DNA of 45,841 bases, taken from contig JANINW010000027.1 in the NCBI GenBank assembly GCA_024508935.1, positions 1,825-47,665 on the forward strand, read 5' to 3'. Position numbers and translations under genes: made by a program. Positions 1 to 8,028 of the stretch are shown piece by piece. Every line of letters begins with the position of its first letter. The first letter of the stretch is position 1. The stretch comes from Flavipsychrobacter sp. (GTDB lineage: Bacteria > Bacteroidota > Bacteroidia > Chitinophagales > Chitinophagaceae). Under the pieces are notes generated by a model. The model was not told the origin of the DNA and made no database searches. It saw only the letters and a list, made by a program, of their open reading frames with translations.

Positions 1-887
1 TGGCCAATGGCAAAGCCTACCTGAAAGCGGCTATCGAAAAAGGCCTGGACATCAATGTATTTGCACAAAGGCTTTCGTTCTTCTTCAACGCACACAACAA
101 TGTATTTGAGGAAGTAGCCAAATTCCGTGCTGCAAGGCGCATGTGGGCAAACATAACCAAAGAACTGGGCGCTACGGATGCCAAAGCACAGATGCTGCGT
201 TTCCATACACAAACCGGCGGCAGCACATTAACCGCGCAACAGCCTAAGAATAATATTGTCCGTGTTTCGCTGCAGGCACTTAGCGCTGTATTGGGCGGCA
301 CACAATCTTTGCATACCAATGGCTATGATGAAGCGCTGTCCCTGCCAACAGAAGAAGCTGCTACCATAGCATTGCGTACCCAGCAGGTAATAGCTTATGA
401 AAGTGGTGTAACAGATACGGTAGACCCGCTGGCTGGTTCTTATTTTGTAGAAAGCCTCACCAACGAAGTAGAAGCTGCTGCCTGGAAGCTGATAGAGAAG
501 ATAGATGTGATGGGCGGCGCCGTAAAAGCTATTGAGCAAGGTTTTATACAGGAAGAAATAGCCCGCTCCTCTTATCAATACAGTAAAGACATAGAATCCG
601 GCGATAAGATAATTGTAGGTGTCAATAAATTCATTTCGAAAGAAATGGAAGAAACACCGGTATTCCGGATCGATGATTCAATTCGTGTCGTTCAAAGCGA
701 AAAACTGAGATCGCTGCGTGCCCGGAGAGATAACACCAAAGCTGAAGCCTGCCTCGCTGCTATCAAACAAAAAGCACAGGGTACAGAGAACCTGATGCCT
801 GCTGTAATTGAAGCAGTTGAGAACCTGTGCACCCTGGGTGAAATAGCTGATACGTTGCGCAGTGTTTGGGGCGAATACAAAGGTTAA
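1..887 (+). CDS. Methylmalonyl-CoA mutase, catalytic (B12-domain-less) subunit, 5'-truncated
   Basis: This is the 3' part of a gene that enters from the left edge; the reading frame begins at base 3 and 294 codons are visible. The protein interconverts succinyl-CoA and (R)-methylmalonyl-CoA, linking propionate metabolism to the TCA cycle in the cytoplasm. The visible part is the end of the TIM-barrel: it carries the family signature RFHTQTGGSTLTAQQP, the NNIVRVSLQAL helix, GGTQSLHTNGYDEAL and the DTVDPLAGSYFVE motif. The chain ends at WGEYKG without the cobalamin-binding domain (DxHxxG) that follows in single-chain mutases, so a separate B12-binding subunit should be encoded elsewhere; this split arrangement is known from archaea and other bacteria. 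Its TAA stop lies inside a TTAA shared with the stop of the convergent DUF3810 gene. Family assignment is firm. The exact acyl-CoA substrate (methylmalonyl versus isobutyryl or ethylmalonyl) is inferred. Confidence 0.9.
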   Translation, partial: ANGKAYLKAAIEKGLDINVFAQRLSFFFNAHNNVFEEVAKFRAARRMWANITKELGATDAKAQMLRFHTQTGGSTLTAQQPKNNIVRVSLQALSAVLGGTQSLHTNGYDEALSLPTEEAATIALRTQQVIAYESGVTDTVDPLAGSYFVESLTNEVEAAAWKLIEKIDVMGGAVKAIEQGFIQEEIARSSYQYSKDIESGDKIIVGVNKFISKEMEETPVFRIDDSIRVVQSEKLRSLRARRDNTKAEACLAAIKQKAQGTENLMPAVIEAVENLCTLGEIADTLRSVWGEYKG

Positions 888-1963
888 GGAATTCGAATGA
901 TCGAATCGCGCCTGTTGCTCAGTTCCCACAGGTATGCACTGATAGCTACTTTATCATAGCTTTCTATGCCGTCCTTTTGGTTGTTCAGCTTCAGGTAACT
1001 GTCATAAGTCTTCATACTATACTTACTAAATTCTCCACGGTATTTGCGTCTTAAAGCACGAAGTGTATCTATATGCGCCAACGATACAGCGTTCAATTCC
1101 GCTTTAATATCATTTGCTATTACAGTGTCCCTGCTACGCAGCATGGAATGAGTATACAGCCAGATGTTGAAGTAGGCTGAATAACGCAAATTAGCATCCG
1201 CTGTTCTCACACTTAATACATAGGCTAAAAGATTGGCATCATCCTCAGCTGCAATACCATACTGGTGCGCCATTTCATGCGCTATTACAAATGGCAGCAT
1301 AAAGGAGGGCAGGTTGCTGTTTACCTGAGCCTCGCCTGTAAGCGGATTATAATAACCTTGTATGCCCAGGTAATGCATCAGGTTGCCAAATAAAGAGGGC
1401 TTTACATGCACACCTCGAACGGCAGAAACAGAACCGGCATACATCCTGTAATACTTTTCAGTATTTGTTTCTGATTCCGCAAATGGTTCTGAATGATATT
1501 GGGGGGCGTAAACGTTTAATTGTTGCACTAAAAAACGGTCAAACTTCACAAGGATGCTATCATGATTGCTAACAGCAGTATTGATATGCCAATAACTGTT
1601 TAGCGGCCTTTTATAATAATTACCACCCCAACCCATTAAAAACAAAAGACATACTGTAGCTGTACCTATCAGCAATTTCAAAACGCCTTTTATCCACCTG
1701 TCACCATTCTTTTTTACTGTAGCTATATGGAAGAACCATTTCAGAATACCGACCAGCAAGCCCATGCCCAGAAGCAGGTATACTATATCGCCAACGCTGA
1801 AAGGGATGAAAAAGAACGCTTTATTCCTCAAACTTTGGTATGGACCGAAAATATAAGTGTCATAAAACAAAATATATTTATCGCTGGCAGACAAAACATA
1901 GGAGAAAGAGGCAATAGATATCACCAGAACCGCTAGTAGAATTAACTTTTTTTTATAGCCCAT
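884..1963 (-). CDS. DUF3810 membrane protein with HExxH motif
   Basis: A 359-residue protein of the DUF3810 family; function unknown. Three hydrophobic segments lie in the first third (about residues 7-25, 54-76 and 92-110), followed by a long soluble part. A gluzincin-like motif HEMAHQYG starts at residue 229 (H229, E230, H233), followed by AAEDDANLLAY, where E240 could be a third zinc ligand. This suggests a membrane-anchored metallopeptidase, but no activity is established for the family. I chose the ATG at 1963 because AGGAG lies about 8 bases upstream, rare in this window. An in-frame TTG at 2011 would add 16 residues. It converges on the mutase gene and their stop codons overlap by 4 bp. 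It diverges from the efflux adaptor gene at 2057. Confidence 0.8.
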   Translation of the reverse strand: MGYKKKLILLAVLVISIASFSYVLSASDKYILFYDTYIFGPYQSLRNKAFFFIPFSVGDIVYLLLGMGLLVGILKWFFHIATVKKNGDRWIKGVLKLLIGTATVCLLFLMGWGGNYYKRPLNSYWHINTAVSNHDSILVKFDRFLVQQLNVYAPQYHSEPFAESETNTEKYYRMYAGSVSAVRGVHVKPSLFGNLMHYLGIQGYYNPLTGEAQVNSNLPSFMLPFVIAHEMAHQYGIAAEDDANLLAYVLSVRTADANLRYSAYFNIWLYTHSMLRSRDTVIANDIKAELNAVSLAHIDTLRALRRKYRGEFSKYSMKTYDSYLKLNNQKDGIESYDKVAISAYLWELSNRRDSIIRIP

Positions 1964-2011
1964 GAACCAACTCCTATACCGTAAATAACGTTCCCGCACA
2001 GCGGATATCAA

Positions 2012-2019
2012 TATATTTG
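2012..2019 (+). promoter_or_regulatory. Putative -7 promoter element (TATATTTG) of the efflux adaptor gene
   Basis: TATATTTG matches the Bacteroidota -7 consensus TAnnTTTG and sits 37 bases before the ATG at 2057. No clear -33 TTTG is seen at the usual distance. Confidence 0.5.
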
Positions 2020-2056
2020 CGCTGTAATTTCTAAATTATCTATTAAACCGGTATTA

Positions 2057-3118
2057 ATGCGCCCATATCTCAACAAAATTTTCACATTAAGCTGTTCTGC
2101 TACCCTGCTCTTCAGTGCCGCCTGTAAACACGGGGACGAAAAAGATGGAAAGGGACCTGGGAACGGTAAACCGACCAGCCTTAATGCAGAAGGATATGTG
2201 GTAACGGCACAGGCATTTAGCAATACCTATGCCGCCAGTGGCTCTCTGCTGCCTAATGAGCAGATAGAAATACATCCTGAGGTATCGGGCCGTGTTACAA
2301 ACATTCTTTTCAAAGAAGGATCGAGAGTGCGGAAAGGACAGACCCTGGTACAGCTATATGATGGTGAGATACGGGCACAGATACAAAAATTACGTTCGCA
2401 AAAGCAGTTGCAAAACAAGATACTGGAGCGCCAGAAAGAACTGGTAAATATTGGCGGTATCAGCAAGCAGGATTATGAAACAACCCAACAGCAAATGCAG
2501 GCCATAGACGCTGATATAGCGTTTGCTGAAGCCCAGTTGCGCGCTACACGCATAGTGGCCCCGTTCGACGGGACTATCGGCATACGCAGCATCAGTATTG
2601 GCGCTATCGTTTCTCCCACCACCCTGATCACTACTTTGCAGCAAACACAGCAATTGAAAATGGACTTTACCCTGCCGGAGCAATATGCCCAGATGGCCAC
2701 AGTGGGTAAAGAGGTCTTTTTCTCTGTAAGCGGCAACCTGGATACCTTATCGGGCAAAATAGCGGCCATAGATCCCGGTGCCGATGCTACCACCCGTACC
2801 GTGAAAGTGAGGGCTATAGTGCCTAACACTGATAATAAACTGGTAGCCGGCTCATTTGCCAATGTCACCATACCTTTTCAAAGTGACAACAATGCCATCC
2901 TCATACCTTCGCAGGCTGTAATACCTACTACAAAAGATAAAAAGGTAGCAGTGGTAAAGAACGGTAAAGCCGATATGGTAGTGGTAAAACTGGGCACCCG
3001 TACCAGCGACAAAGTGCAGGTATTGCAAGGCCTGCAAAATGGTGATACGGTTGTCATTACCGGCCTGATGCAGGTAAAACCCGGCATGGATGTGAAAATA
3101 ACCAAGCTGAAAGCTTAA
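2057..3118 (+). CDS. RND-type efflux periplasmic adaptor lipoprotein (HlyD/AcrA family)
   Basis: A 353-residue membrane fusion protein. The N-terminus is a lipoprotein signal with lipobox FSAAC, so the mature protein should be lipid-anchored in the periplasm. Next come a barrel-sandwich (biotinyl-lipoyl-like) half with HPEVSGRVTNILFKEGSRV near residues 75-93, a short alpha-hairpin (about 110-160), the second half-motif IVAPFDGTIGIRSISIGA, then a beta-barrel and a membrane-proximal domain ending at PGMDVKI. Such adaptors link an inner-membrane RND pump to an outer-membrane channel. Neither partner is encoded next to it: ispH follows on the same strand after 71 bases with its own promoter. The pump is therefore elsewhere or absent, and substrate cannot be inferred. 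Length and domain order are normal for the family. Confidence 0.88.
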   Translation: MRPYLNKIFTLSCSATLLFSAACKHGDEKDGKGPGNGKPTSLNAEGYVVTAQAFSNTYAASGSLLPNEQIEIHPEVSGRVTNILFKEGSRVRKGQTLVQLYDGEIRAQIQKLRSQKQLQNKILERQKELVNIGGISKQDYETTQQQMQAIDADIAFAEAQLRATRIVAPFDGTIGIRSISIGAIVSPTTLITTLQQTQQLKMDFTLPEQYAQMATVGKEVFFSVSGNLDTLSGKIAAIDPGADATTRTVKVRAIVPNTDNKLVAGSFANVTIPFQSDNNAILIPSQAVIPTTKDKKVAVVKNGKADMVVVKLGTRTSDKVQVLQGLQNGDTVVITGLMQVKPGMDVKITKLKA

Positions 3119-3159
3119 TAAGAGGCGTTATATAATCTTTTCATTAACAGATGGATACC

Positions 3160-3167
3160 TAACTTTG
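3160..3167 (+). promoter_or_regulatory. Putative -7 promoter element (TAACTTTG) of ispH
   Basis: TAACTTTG is a full match to TAnnTTTG and ends 22 bases before the ATG at 3190, so ispH can be transcribed independently of the upstream adaptor gene. No good -33 box is visible. Confidence 0.55.
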
Positions 3168-3189
3168 CAGCCGCAGAGGTTCAATATTC

Positions 3190-4413
3190 ATGAAATCATT
3201 CAACGTACCGGTACATTATCGCAGCAGCCTGGTGACTGCTATTAAGCAGCAACGCAAGGCAGCCGATAAAATGAAAAAAGATTTTAGCCCCACCATCCTG
3301 GATATAGGCTCATTACAAGTGATACTGGCCCGCCATTTCGGCTTTTGTTACGGCGTGGAAAACGCCATTGAAATAGCTTTCCGCGCTGTAGAGGAAAACC
3401 CCGGCAAGCGTGTATTCCTGCTTAGCGAGATGATACACAACCCCGGCGTAAACGCCGACCTGCAAAGCCTGGGCGTGCATTTTATTATGGATACCAAAGG
3501 CAATATGCTGATGGGTTGGGATGAACTGACGGCGGAAGACATTGTTATTATACCGGCCTTTGGCACTACACTTGAACTGGAAAAGACGCTACGTGATAAA
3601 GGCATTGAACCATCGCGCTACGAAACTACCTGCCCGTTTGTAGAAAAAGTTTGGAACCGCGCTGAGAAAATAGGCAAGGACGGCTATACCATAATTGTCC
3701 ACGGCAAGCCCAACCACGAAGAGACGCGTGCTACTTTTTCACATAGCAAGGCTAACACGCCTACGGTGGTGGTAAAAGACATGGCGCAGGCACAGCACCT
3801 AGCTCAATACATTACCGGCGAATTACCTGCTGCGCAATTCTATACAGACTTCAAAGGCCAATACTCGGAAGGGTTTGATGTAACCAAGGACCTGGGCCGT
3901 ATAGGCGTAGTAAACCAGACTACTATGCTGGCCAGCGAAACGCAGGGTATAGCCGATTACCTGAAACAGGTGATGATAACCCATTACAAGCTTACGGATA
4001 ATATAGCAGAACGTGTAGCCGACACCCGCGATACTCTGTGCTATGCCACCAACGACAACCAAAGTGCCGTACAAGGTATGCTGGAAACGGAAGCAGACCT
4101 GGCCATAGTAATAGGTGGTTATAATAGTTCCAATACATCTCACCTAGTAGAGCTGTGCGAAGAAAAATTACCGACTTATTATATAAAAGATGAGCACTGC
4201 CTGCTTTCTGCAAATGCTATTAGTCACTTCAATTTCCATGCGCATACCGAACTGGAAACAAAGAACTACCTGCCTGCACACCGCCCGCTGAAAGTACTGG
4301 TAACTTCCGGCGCGTCTTGTCCCGATGCGTTAGTAGAAAGGGTAATAGAGAGACTGGCTTTATTGACTGGGAATGTACAGGCACTCAGCACGGCGGCCTC
4401 CCAATGGATATAA
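3190..4413 (+). CDS. ispH: 4-hydroxy-3-methylbut-2-enyl diphosphate reductase
   Basis: Last enzyme of the MEP isoprenoid pathway: it reduces HMBPP to IPP and DMAPP using a [4Fe-4S] cluster. At 407 residues it is the long form found in Bacteroidota and cyanobacteria, with an N-terminal extension of about 40 residues before the core (E. coli IspH is about 315). The three cluster cysteines are recognisable: C53 in HFGFCYGVENA, a second in YETTCPFVEKVW and a third in TSGASCPDALVERV. NQTTMLASETQ and the GGYNSSNTSHL substrate loop are also present. The ATG at 3190 is preceded by a TAACTTTG promoter motif. A hairpin terminator follows the stop. ispD of the same pathway lies about 30 kb away in this window. 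Confidence 0.95.
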   Translation: MKSFNVPVHYRSSLVTAIKQQRKAADKMKKDFSPTILDIGSLQVILARHFGFCYGVENAIEIAFRAVEENPGKRVFLLSEMIHNPGVNADLQSLGVHFIMDTKGNMLMGWDELTAEDIVIIPAFGTTLELEKTLRDKGIEPSRYETTCPFVEKVWNRAEKIGKDGYTIIVHGKPNHEETRATFSHSKANTPTVVVKDMAQAQHLAQYITGELPAAQFYTDFKGQYSEGFDVTKDLGRIGVVNQTTMLASETQGIADYLKQVMITHYKLTDNIAERVADTRDTLCYATNDNQSAVQGMLETEADLAIVIGGYNSSNTSHLVELCEEKLPTYYIKDEHCLLSANAISHFNFHAHTELETKNYLPAHRPLKVLVTSGASCPDALVERVIERLALLTGNVQALSTAASQWI

Positions 4414-4433
4414 CAATTTTTAAAAAGAAAAGA

Positions 4434-4460
4434 GAAAGGATTGACGTTGTCAACCCTTTC
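4434..4460. terminator. Bidirectional hairpin terminator between ispH and pyc
   Basis: Stem GAAAGG-TTGAC / GTCAA-CCTTTC with one A-C mismatch and a GTT loop, flanked by an A-rich stretch on the left and CCCTTTT on the right. It sits between two convergent genes and can serve both. Confidence 0.7.
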
Positions 4461-4485
4461 CCTTTTACATATGCATATAAGCCGT

Positions 4486-7400
4486 TTACTTCAAAGTCAA
4501 CACCAGGTCTCCAGTATTTACAAGCGTGCCGGATGGCAGGTCTATACTTAGCACTTCGCCATCGTGGGTAGATGTTACTACTGTCTCCATTTTCATCGCT
4601 TCAATTACGAACAAGGGCTTATTTTTCTTTACTGCATCACCTTTGTTCACAAGCAGTTTTGAAAGCATACCCTGTAATGGGGCACCTATATGGTTCGTAT
4701 TATCCTTATCTGCTTTTTTATTTTCAATCTTCTGCACTTTGACTGATTTGTCCAATACATCCACATTTCGCGTTTGTCCGTTGAGCTTAAAGAATACCGT
4801 ACGCTTACCATTATCATCTACAGGCCCTATGCTCAGAAGACGAATGAGCAGGGTCTTGCCTTTAGCAATCTCTATAGTGGTATCCTGCCCCATTTGCATA
4901 CCGTAAAAGAAAATAGGTGTTGGTACGGTAGATACATCGCCGTATTCAGTCCAGAATGTAAATCCTTCTTCAAATACTTTCGGGTAGAATTTATAAGAAA
5001 GGAAATCCTGTATTGTAAGTGCATCGCTGAATTTTTCTTTAAAGTCTTTAAATTCTTTATCAAAATCAACCGGCGGCAGGTGCTTGTTGGGCCTGTCGGT
5101 AAATGGTTGTTTATCTTTCAAAACTATACGTTGCAGCTTTTCAGGGAAACCACCTTCCGGCTGTCCTATATCTCCCATAAAGAATTGCTGCACCGATTCG
5201 GGGAAGGATATTGTATCACCTTTCTCATATACATCTTCCGGACTGAGATCGTTGGCCACCATAAACTGAGCCATATCTCCTACTACTTTCGAGCTTGGCG
5301 TAACTTTTACAATGTCACCGAACATGTCGTTCACGGTAGCATACATATCTTTTATCTGTTCGAACTTATCCCCCAGTCCCAGTGCTACCGCCTGTGGTTT
5401 CAGGTTAGAATACTGCCCGCCGGGTATTTCGTGCTGGAACACATCGGCAGCGCTGGCCTTCAACCCCGATTCAAACGGGTAATAATAATCCCGCACCGCA
5501 TCCCAATAATCAGAATACCTGTTCAGCGATTTACTATCGTATGCCAGTTCCCGTTCATGGAACTTCATCATTTCCACTACTGCATTGAAGTTGGGCTGCG
5601 ATGTGAGTCCTGATAAAGAGCCCAATGCGCAATCTACTACATCAACACCAGCATCTATAGCCATCAGGTATGTGGCCGGCTGCAGTGAGGAGGTATCGTG
5701 CGTATGCAGGTGTATCGGGATGTTCACTGTTGCCTTCAATGCTGATACTAATTCCTTAGCTGCATATGGTTTCAACAGTCCAGACATATCTTTTATTGCT
5801 AGTATATGCGCCCCGGCATTCTCCAGGTCTTTCGCCAGACGCAGGTAGTAGTCAAGTGTATACTTAGTACGTTTGGGGTCCAGTATATCACCGGTATAGC
5901 AAAGCGATGCTTCCGCAAGGCCTCCGGTACGCTTGCGCACCATGTCTATCACTGGCGTTACATTCTCCATCCAGTTCAGAGAATCGAAAATGCGGAATAT
6001 GTCTACCCCAGTTTCCCATGACTGTTCCACGAATTTTTCTATCAGGTTATCGGGATATGCAGCATAGCCTACGCCATTAGCACCTCGTATCAGCATTTGC
6101 AGCAGGATATTAGGAATAGCTTTCCTTAGCTGTGCCAGGCGCTTCCATGGATCTTCTTTCAGGAAACGGATGCAAACGTCAAATGTAGCACCACCCCATA
6201 CTTCCATACTGAAAGTTTGCGGATGGTTCATTGCAAAGCTCTTGGCCACCTTTAGCATGTCGTAGGTGCGCATTCTTGTTGCCAGCAGCGACTGGTGTGC
6301 ATCGCGGAAAGTGGTATCGGTATACTGAATAGCCTTTTCGTTTTTCAGCCATTGTGCAAAGGCATCAGGTCCCAGTTCCGTAAGCAGGTCTTTGGTTCCT
6401 TTAGGGTACGCCTGCAAAGGATCAAATGCGGGCACTACAGGTTTTTCAAATTTTCGCCCATCATATTTCACCTTAACATCCGGGTTGCCGTTAACGGTTA
6501 CATCACCCAGGAATTTCAGCATTTTAGTGCCCCTGTCCTGCCGCTGCGGCATGTTGAACAGTTCGGGATGCTCCTGTATGAACCCTACTGTAGCCTTGCC
6601 TGATATAAAATCAGGATTGGTGACCAGGTTCTCCAGGAAAGGAATATTATTTTTTACGCCACGTATACGGAATTCACGCAAGGCACGGTGCATTTTTTGC
6701 GCAGCATCGTTCAGGGTATTTCCCGACGTGCTCACCTTTACCAGCATACTGTCAAAAAACGGGCTGATCTTCATCCCGGGGTAAGAACTACCCTCATCCA
6801 GCCGCACGCCAAAACCTGTGGCATTGCGATAAGTAAGCAGGGTACCGTAGTCAGGTTTAAAATCATTGGCGGGGTCTTCTGTTGTGATGCGGCATTGAAT
6901 AGCCACGCCATTTTTAGGAATAGCCTGCTGATTGCCTAAGCCGATCTCAGGGTCGGATAATTTATAGCCATCTGCAATGAACAACTGTGTTTTAATAAGG
7001 TCTACACCTGTTATCATTTCGGTTACAGTATGTTCTACCTGTATACGCGGGTTTACTTCTATAAAATAGATATCCTCTGCAGCATCTACCAAAAATTCTA
7101 CTGTACCAAGATTATTATAGTTAACTGCCGCAGCTATCTTAAGTGCATAGTTGTACAGCTTGTCGAGCGCTGCTTGGCTGAGCGTTGTAGACGGTGCCAT
7201 TTCAACTACCTTCTGAAAACGTCGCTGCACCGAGCAATCCCTTTCATACAAGTGCACAATATTGCCATGCTTGTCAGCAGCTATCTGCACTTCTATATGT
7301 TTAGGGTTCTCTACAAACTTTTCGAGAAACACGGTATCATCGCCAAAAGCATTCTTTGCTTCGCTACGGGCTTCATGAAATGCTTTTCTTAATTGGTCTT

Positions 7401-7926
7401 CATCACGCACCACACGCATACCACGGCCCCCGCCCCCGGCAGCAGCCTTCAACATCAGCGGGTAGCCAATACGGGCCGCCTCTGCAATTGCTGTTTTTTC
7501 ATCAGTCAGTGGCTCCGTATTACTTTCTATAAGCGGTATGCCTGCATTTCGTGCGACTTCTTTCGCTGTCACTTTATCACCAAGGGCGGCCATGGCATCT
7601 GCCGAAGGGCCTATGAACACAATCCCATGTTCCGCACATGCTTTGGCAAATGCAGGGTTTTCAGACAAAAATCCATAACCCGGATGTATAGCATCTGCAC
7701 CACATTCTTTGGCTATGCGCAATATCTCGCGAATATTCAGATATGGTTTCAGCGGGTCATTATCCTCGCCTATCTGGTAGGCCTCGTCTGCTTTATATCG
7801 GTGCAGCGAATACCGGTCTTCATAGGTATAAACCGCTACAGTCTGTATATGCAGTTCTGATGCGGCACGGGATATACGTATAGCAATCTCACCCCTGTTT
7901 GCTATTAATATTTTTTTGATCTTCAT
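4486..7926 (-). CDS. pyc: Pyruvate carboxylase
   Basis: A 1146-residue single-chain biotin enzyme that carboxylates pyruvate to oxaloacetate with ATP and bicarbonate, replenishing the TCA cycle. Order: biotin carboxylase (about 1-450) with the ATP-grasp glycine loop AAAGGGGRGMRVV and the EVNPRIQVEHTVTE motif; carboxyltransferase barrel (about 530-800) starting at YTDTTFRDAHQSLLATRMRT with metal-site HLHTHDTSS; the conserved PYC domain; and a C-terminal carrier domain with biotinyl lysine K1112 in EAMKMETVV. Length matches the family (about 1150). It starts at ATG and an upstream TAGTTTTG on the same strand is a likely -7 promoter. It is preceded by the terminator of the M13 peptidase gene, so it appears monocistronic. 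Confidence 0.97.
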   Translation of the reverse strand: MKIKKILIANRGEIAIRISRAASELHIQTVAVYTYEDRYSLHRYKADEAYQIGEDNDPLKPYLNIREILRIAKECGADAIHPGYGFLSENPAFAKACAEHGIVFIGPSADAMAALGDKVTAKEVARNAGIPLIESNTEPLTDEKTAIAEAARIGYPLMLKAAAGGGGRGMRVVRDEDQLRKAFHEARSEAKNAFGDDTVFLEKFVENPKHIEVQIAADKHGNIVHLYERDCSVQRRFQKVVEMAPSTTLSQAALDKLYNYALKIAAAVNYNNLGTVEFLVDAAEDIYFIEVNPRIQVEHTVTEMITGVDLIKTQLFIADGYKLSDPEIGLGNQQAIPKNGVAIQCRITTEDPANDFKPDYGTLLTYRNATGFGVRLDEGSSYPGMKISPFFDSMLVKVSTSGNTLNDAAQKMHRALREFRIRGVKNNIPFLENLVTNPDFISGKATVGFIQEHPELFNMPQRQDRGTKMLKFLGDVTVNGNPDVKVKYDGRKFEKPVVPAFDPLQAYPKGTKDLLTELGPDAFAQWLKNEKAIQYTDTTFRDAHQSLLATRMRTYDMLKVAKSFAMNHPQTFSMEVWGGATFDVCIRFLKEDPWKRLAQLRKAIPNILLQMLIRGANGVGYAAYPDNLIEKFVEQSWETGVDIFRIFDSLNWMENVTPVIDMVRKRTGGLAEASLCYTGDILDPKRTKYTLDYYLRLAKDLENAGAHILAIKDMSGLLKPYAAKELVSALKATVNIPIHLHTHDTSSLQPATYLMAIDAGVDVVDCALGSLSGLTSQPNFNAVVEMMKFHERELAYDSKSLNRYSDYWDAVRDYYYPFESGLKASAADVFQHEIPGGQYSNLKPQAVALGLGDKFEQIKDMYATVNDMFGDIVKVTPSSKVVGDMAQFMVANDLSPEDVYEKGDTISFPESVQQFFMGDIGQPEGGFPEKLQRIVLKDKQPFTDRPNKHLPPVDFDKEFKDFKEKFSDALTIQDFLSYKFYPKVFEEGFTFWTEYGDVSTVPTPIFFYGMQMGQDTTIEIAKGKTLLIRLLSIGPVDDNGKRTVFFKLNGQTRNVDVLDKSVKVQKIENKKADKDNTNHIGAPLQGMLSKLLVNKGDAVKKNKPLFVIEAMKMETVVTSTHDGEVLSIDLPSGTLVNTGDLVLTLK

Positions 7927-7954
7927 TTATATTTTTATTGAACAGTATTTGCTA

Positions 7955-7962
7955 CAAAACTA
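7955..7962 (-). promoter_or_regulatory. Putative -7 promoter element (TAGTTTTG) of pyc
   Basis: On the minus strand TAGTTTTG matches TAnnTTTG and ends 28 bases before the pyc ATG at 7926. It lies between the terminator of the preceding gene and pyc. Confidence 0.5.
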
Positions 7963-7972
7963 TACCAAGAAA

Positions 7973-8001
7973 AAACACCGGCATTTTTTTTACCGGTGTT
8001 T
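7973..8001 (-). terminator. Rho-independent terminator of the M13 peptidase gene
   Basis: Nine-base arms AAACACCGG / CCGGTGTTT separated by an 11-base T-rich loop. In the minus-strand transcript the stem is followed by a run of T. It lies 27 bases after the M13 stop codon. Confidence 0.75.
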
Positions 8002-8028
8002 CAGAATAAATTATTGATTAATTCATTT

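Noticed and set aside
4774-5613. 279-codon open frame antisense to pyc
   Set aside because: Lies wholly inside a highly conserved pyruvate carboxylase gene and has an implausible residue composition.
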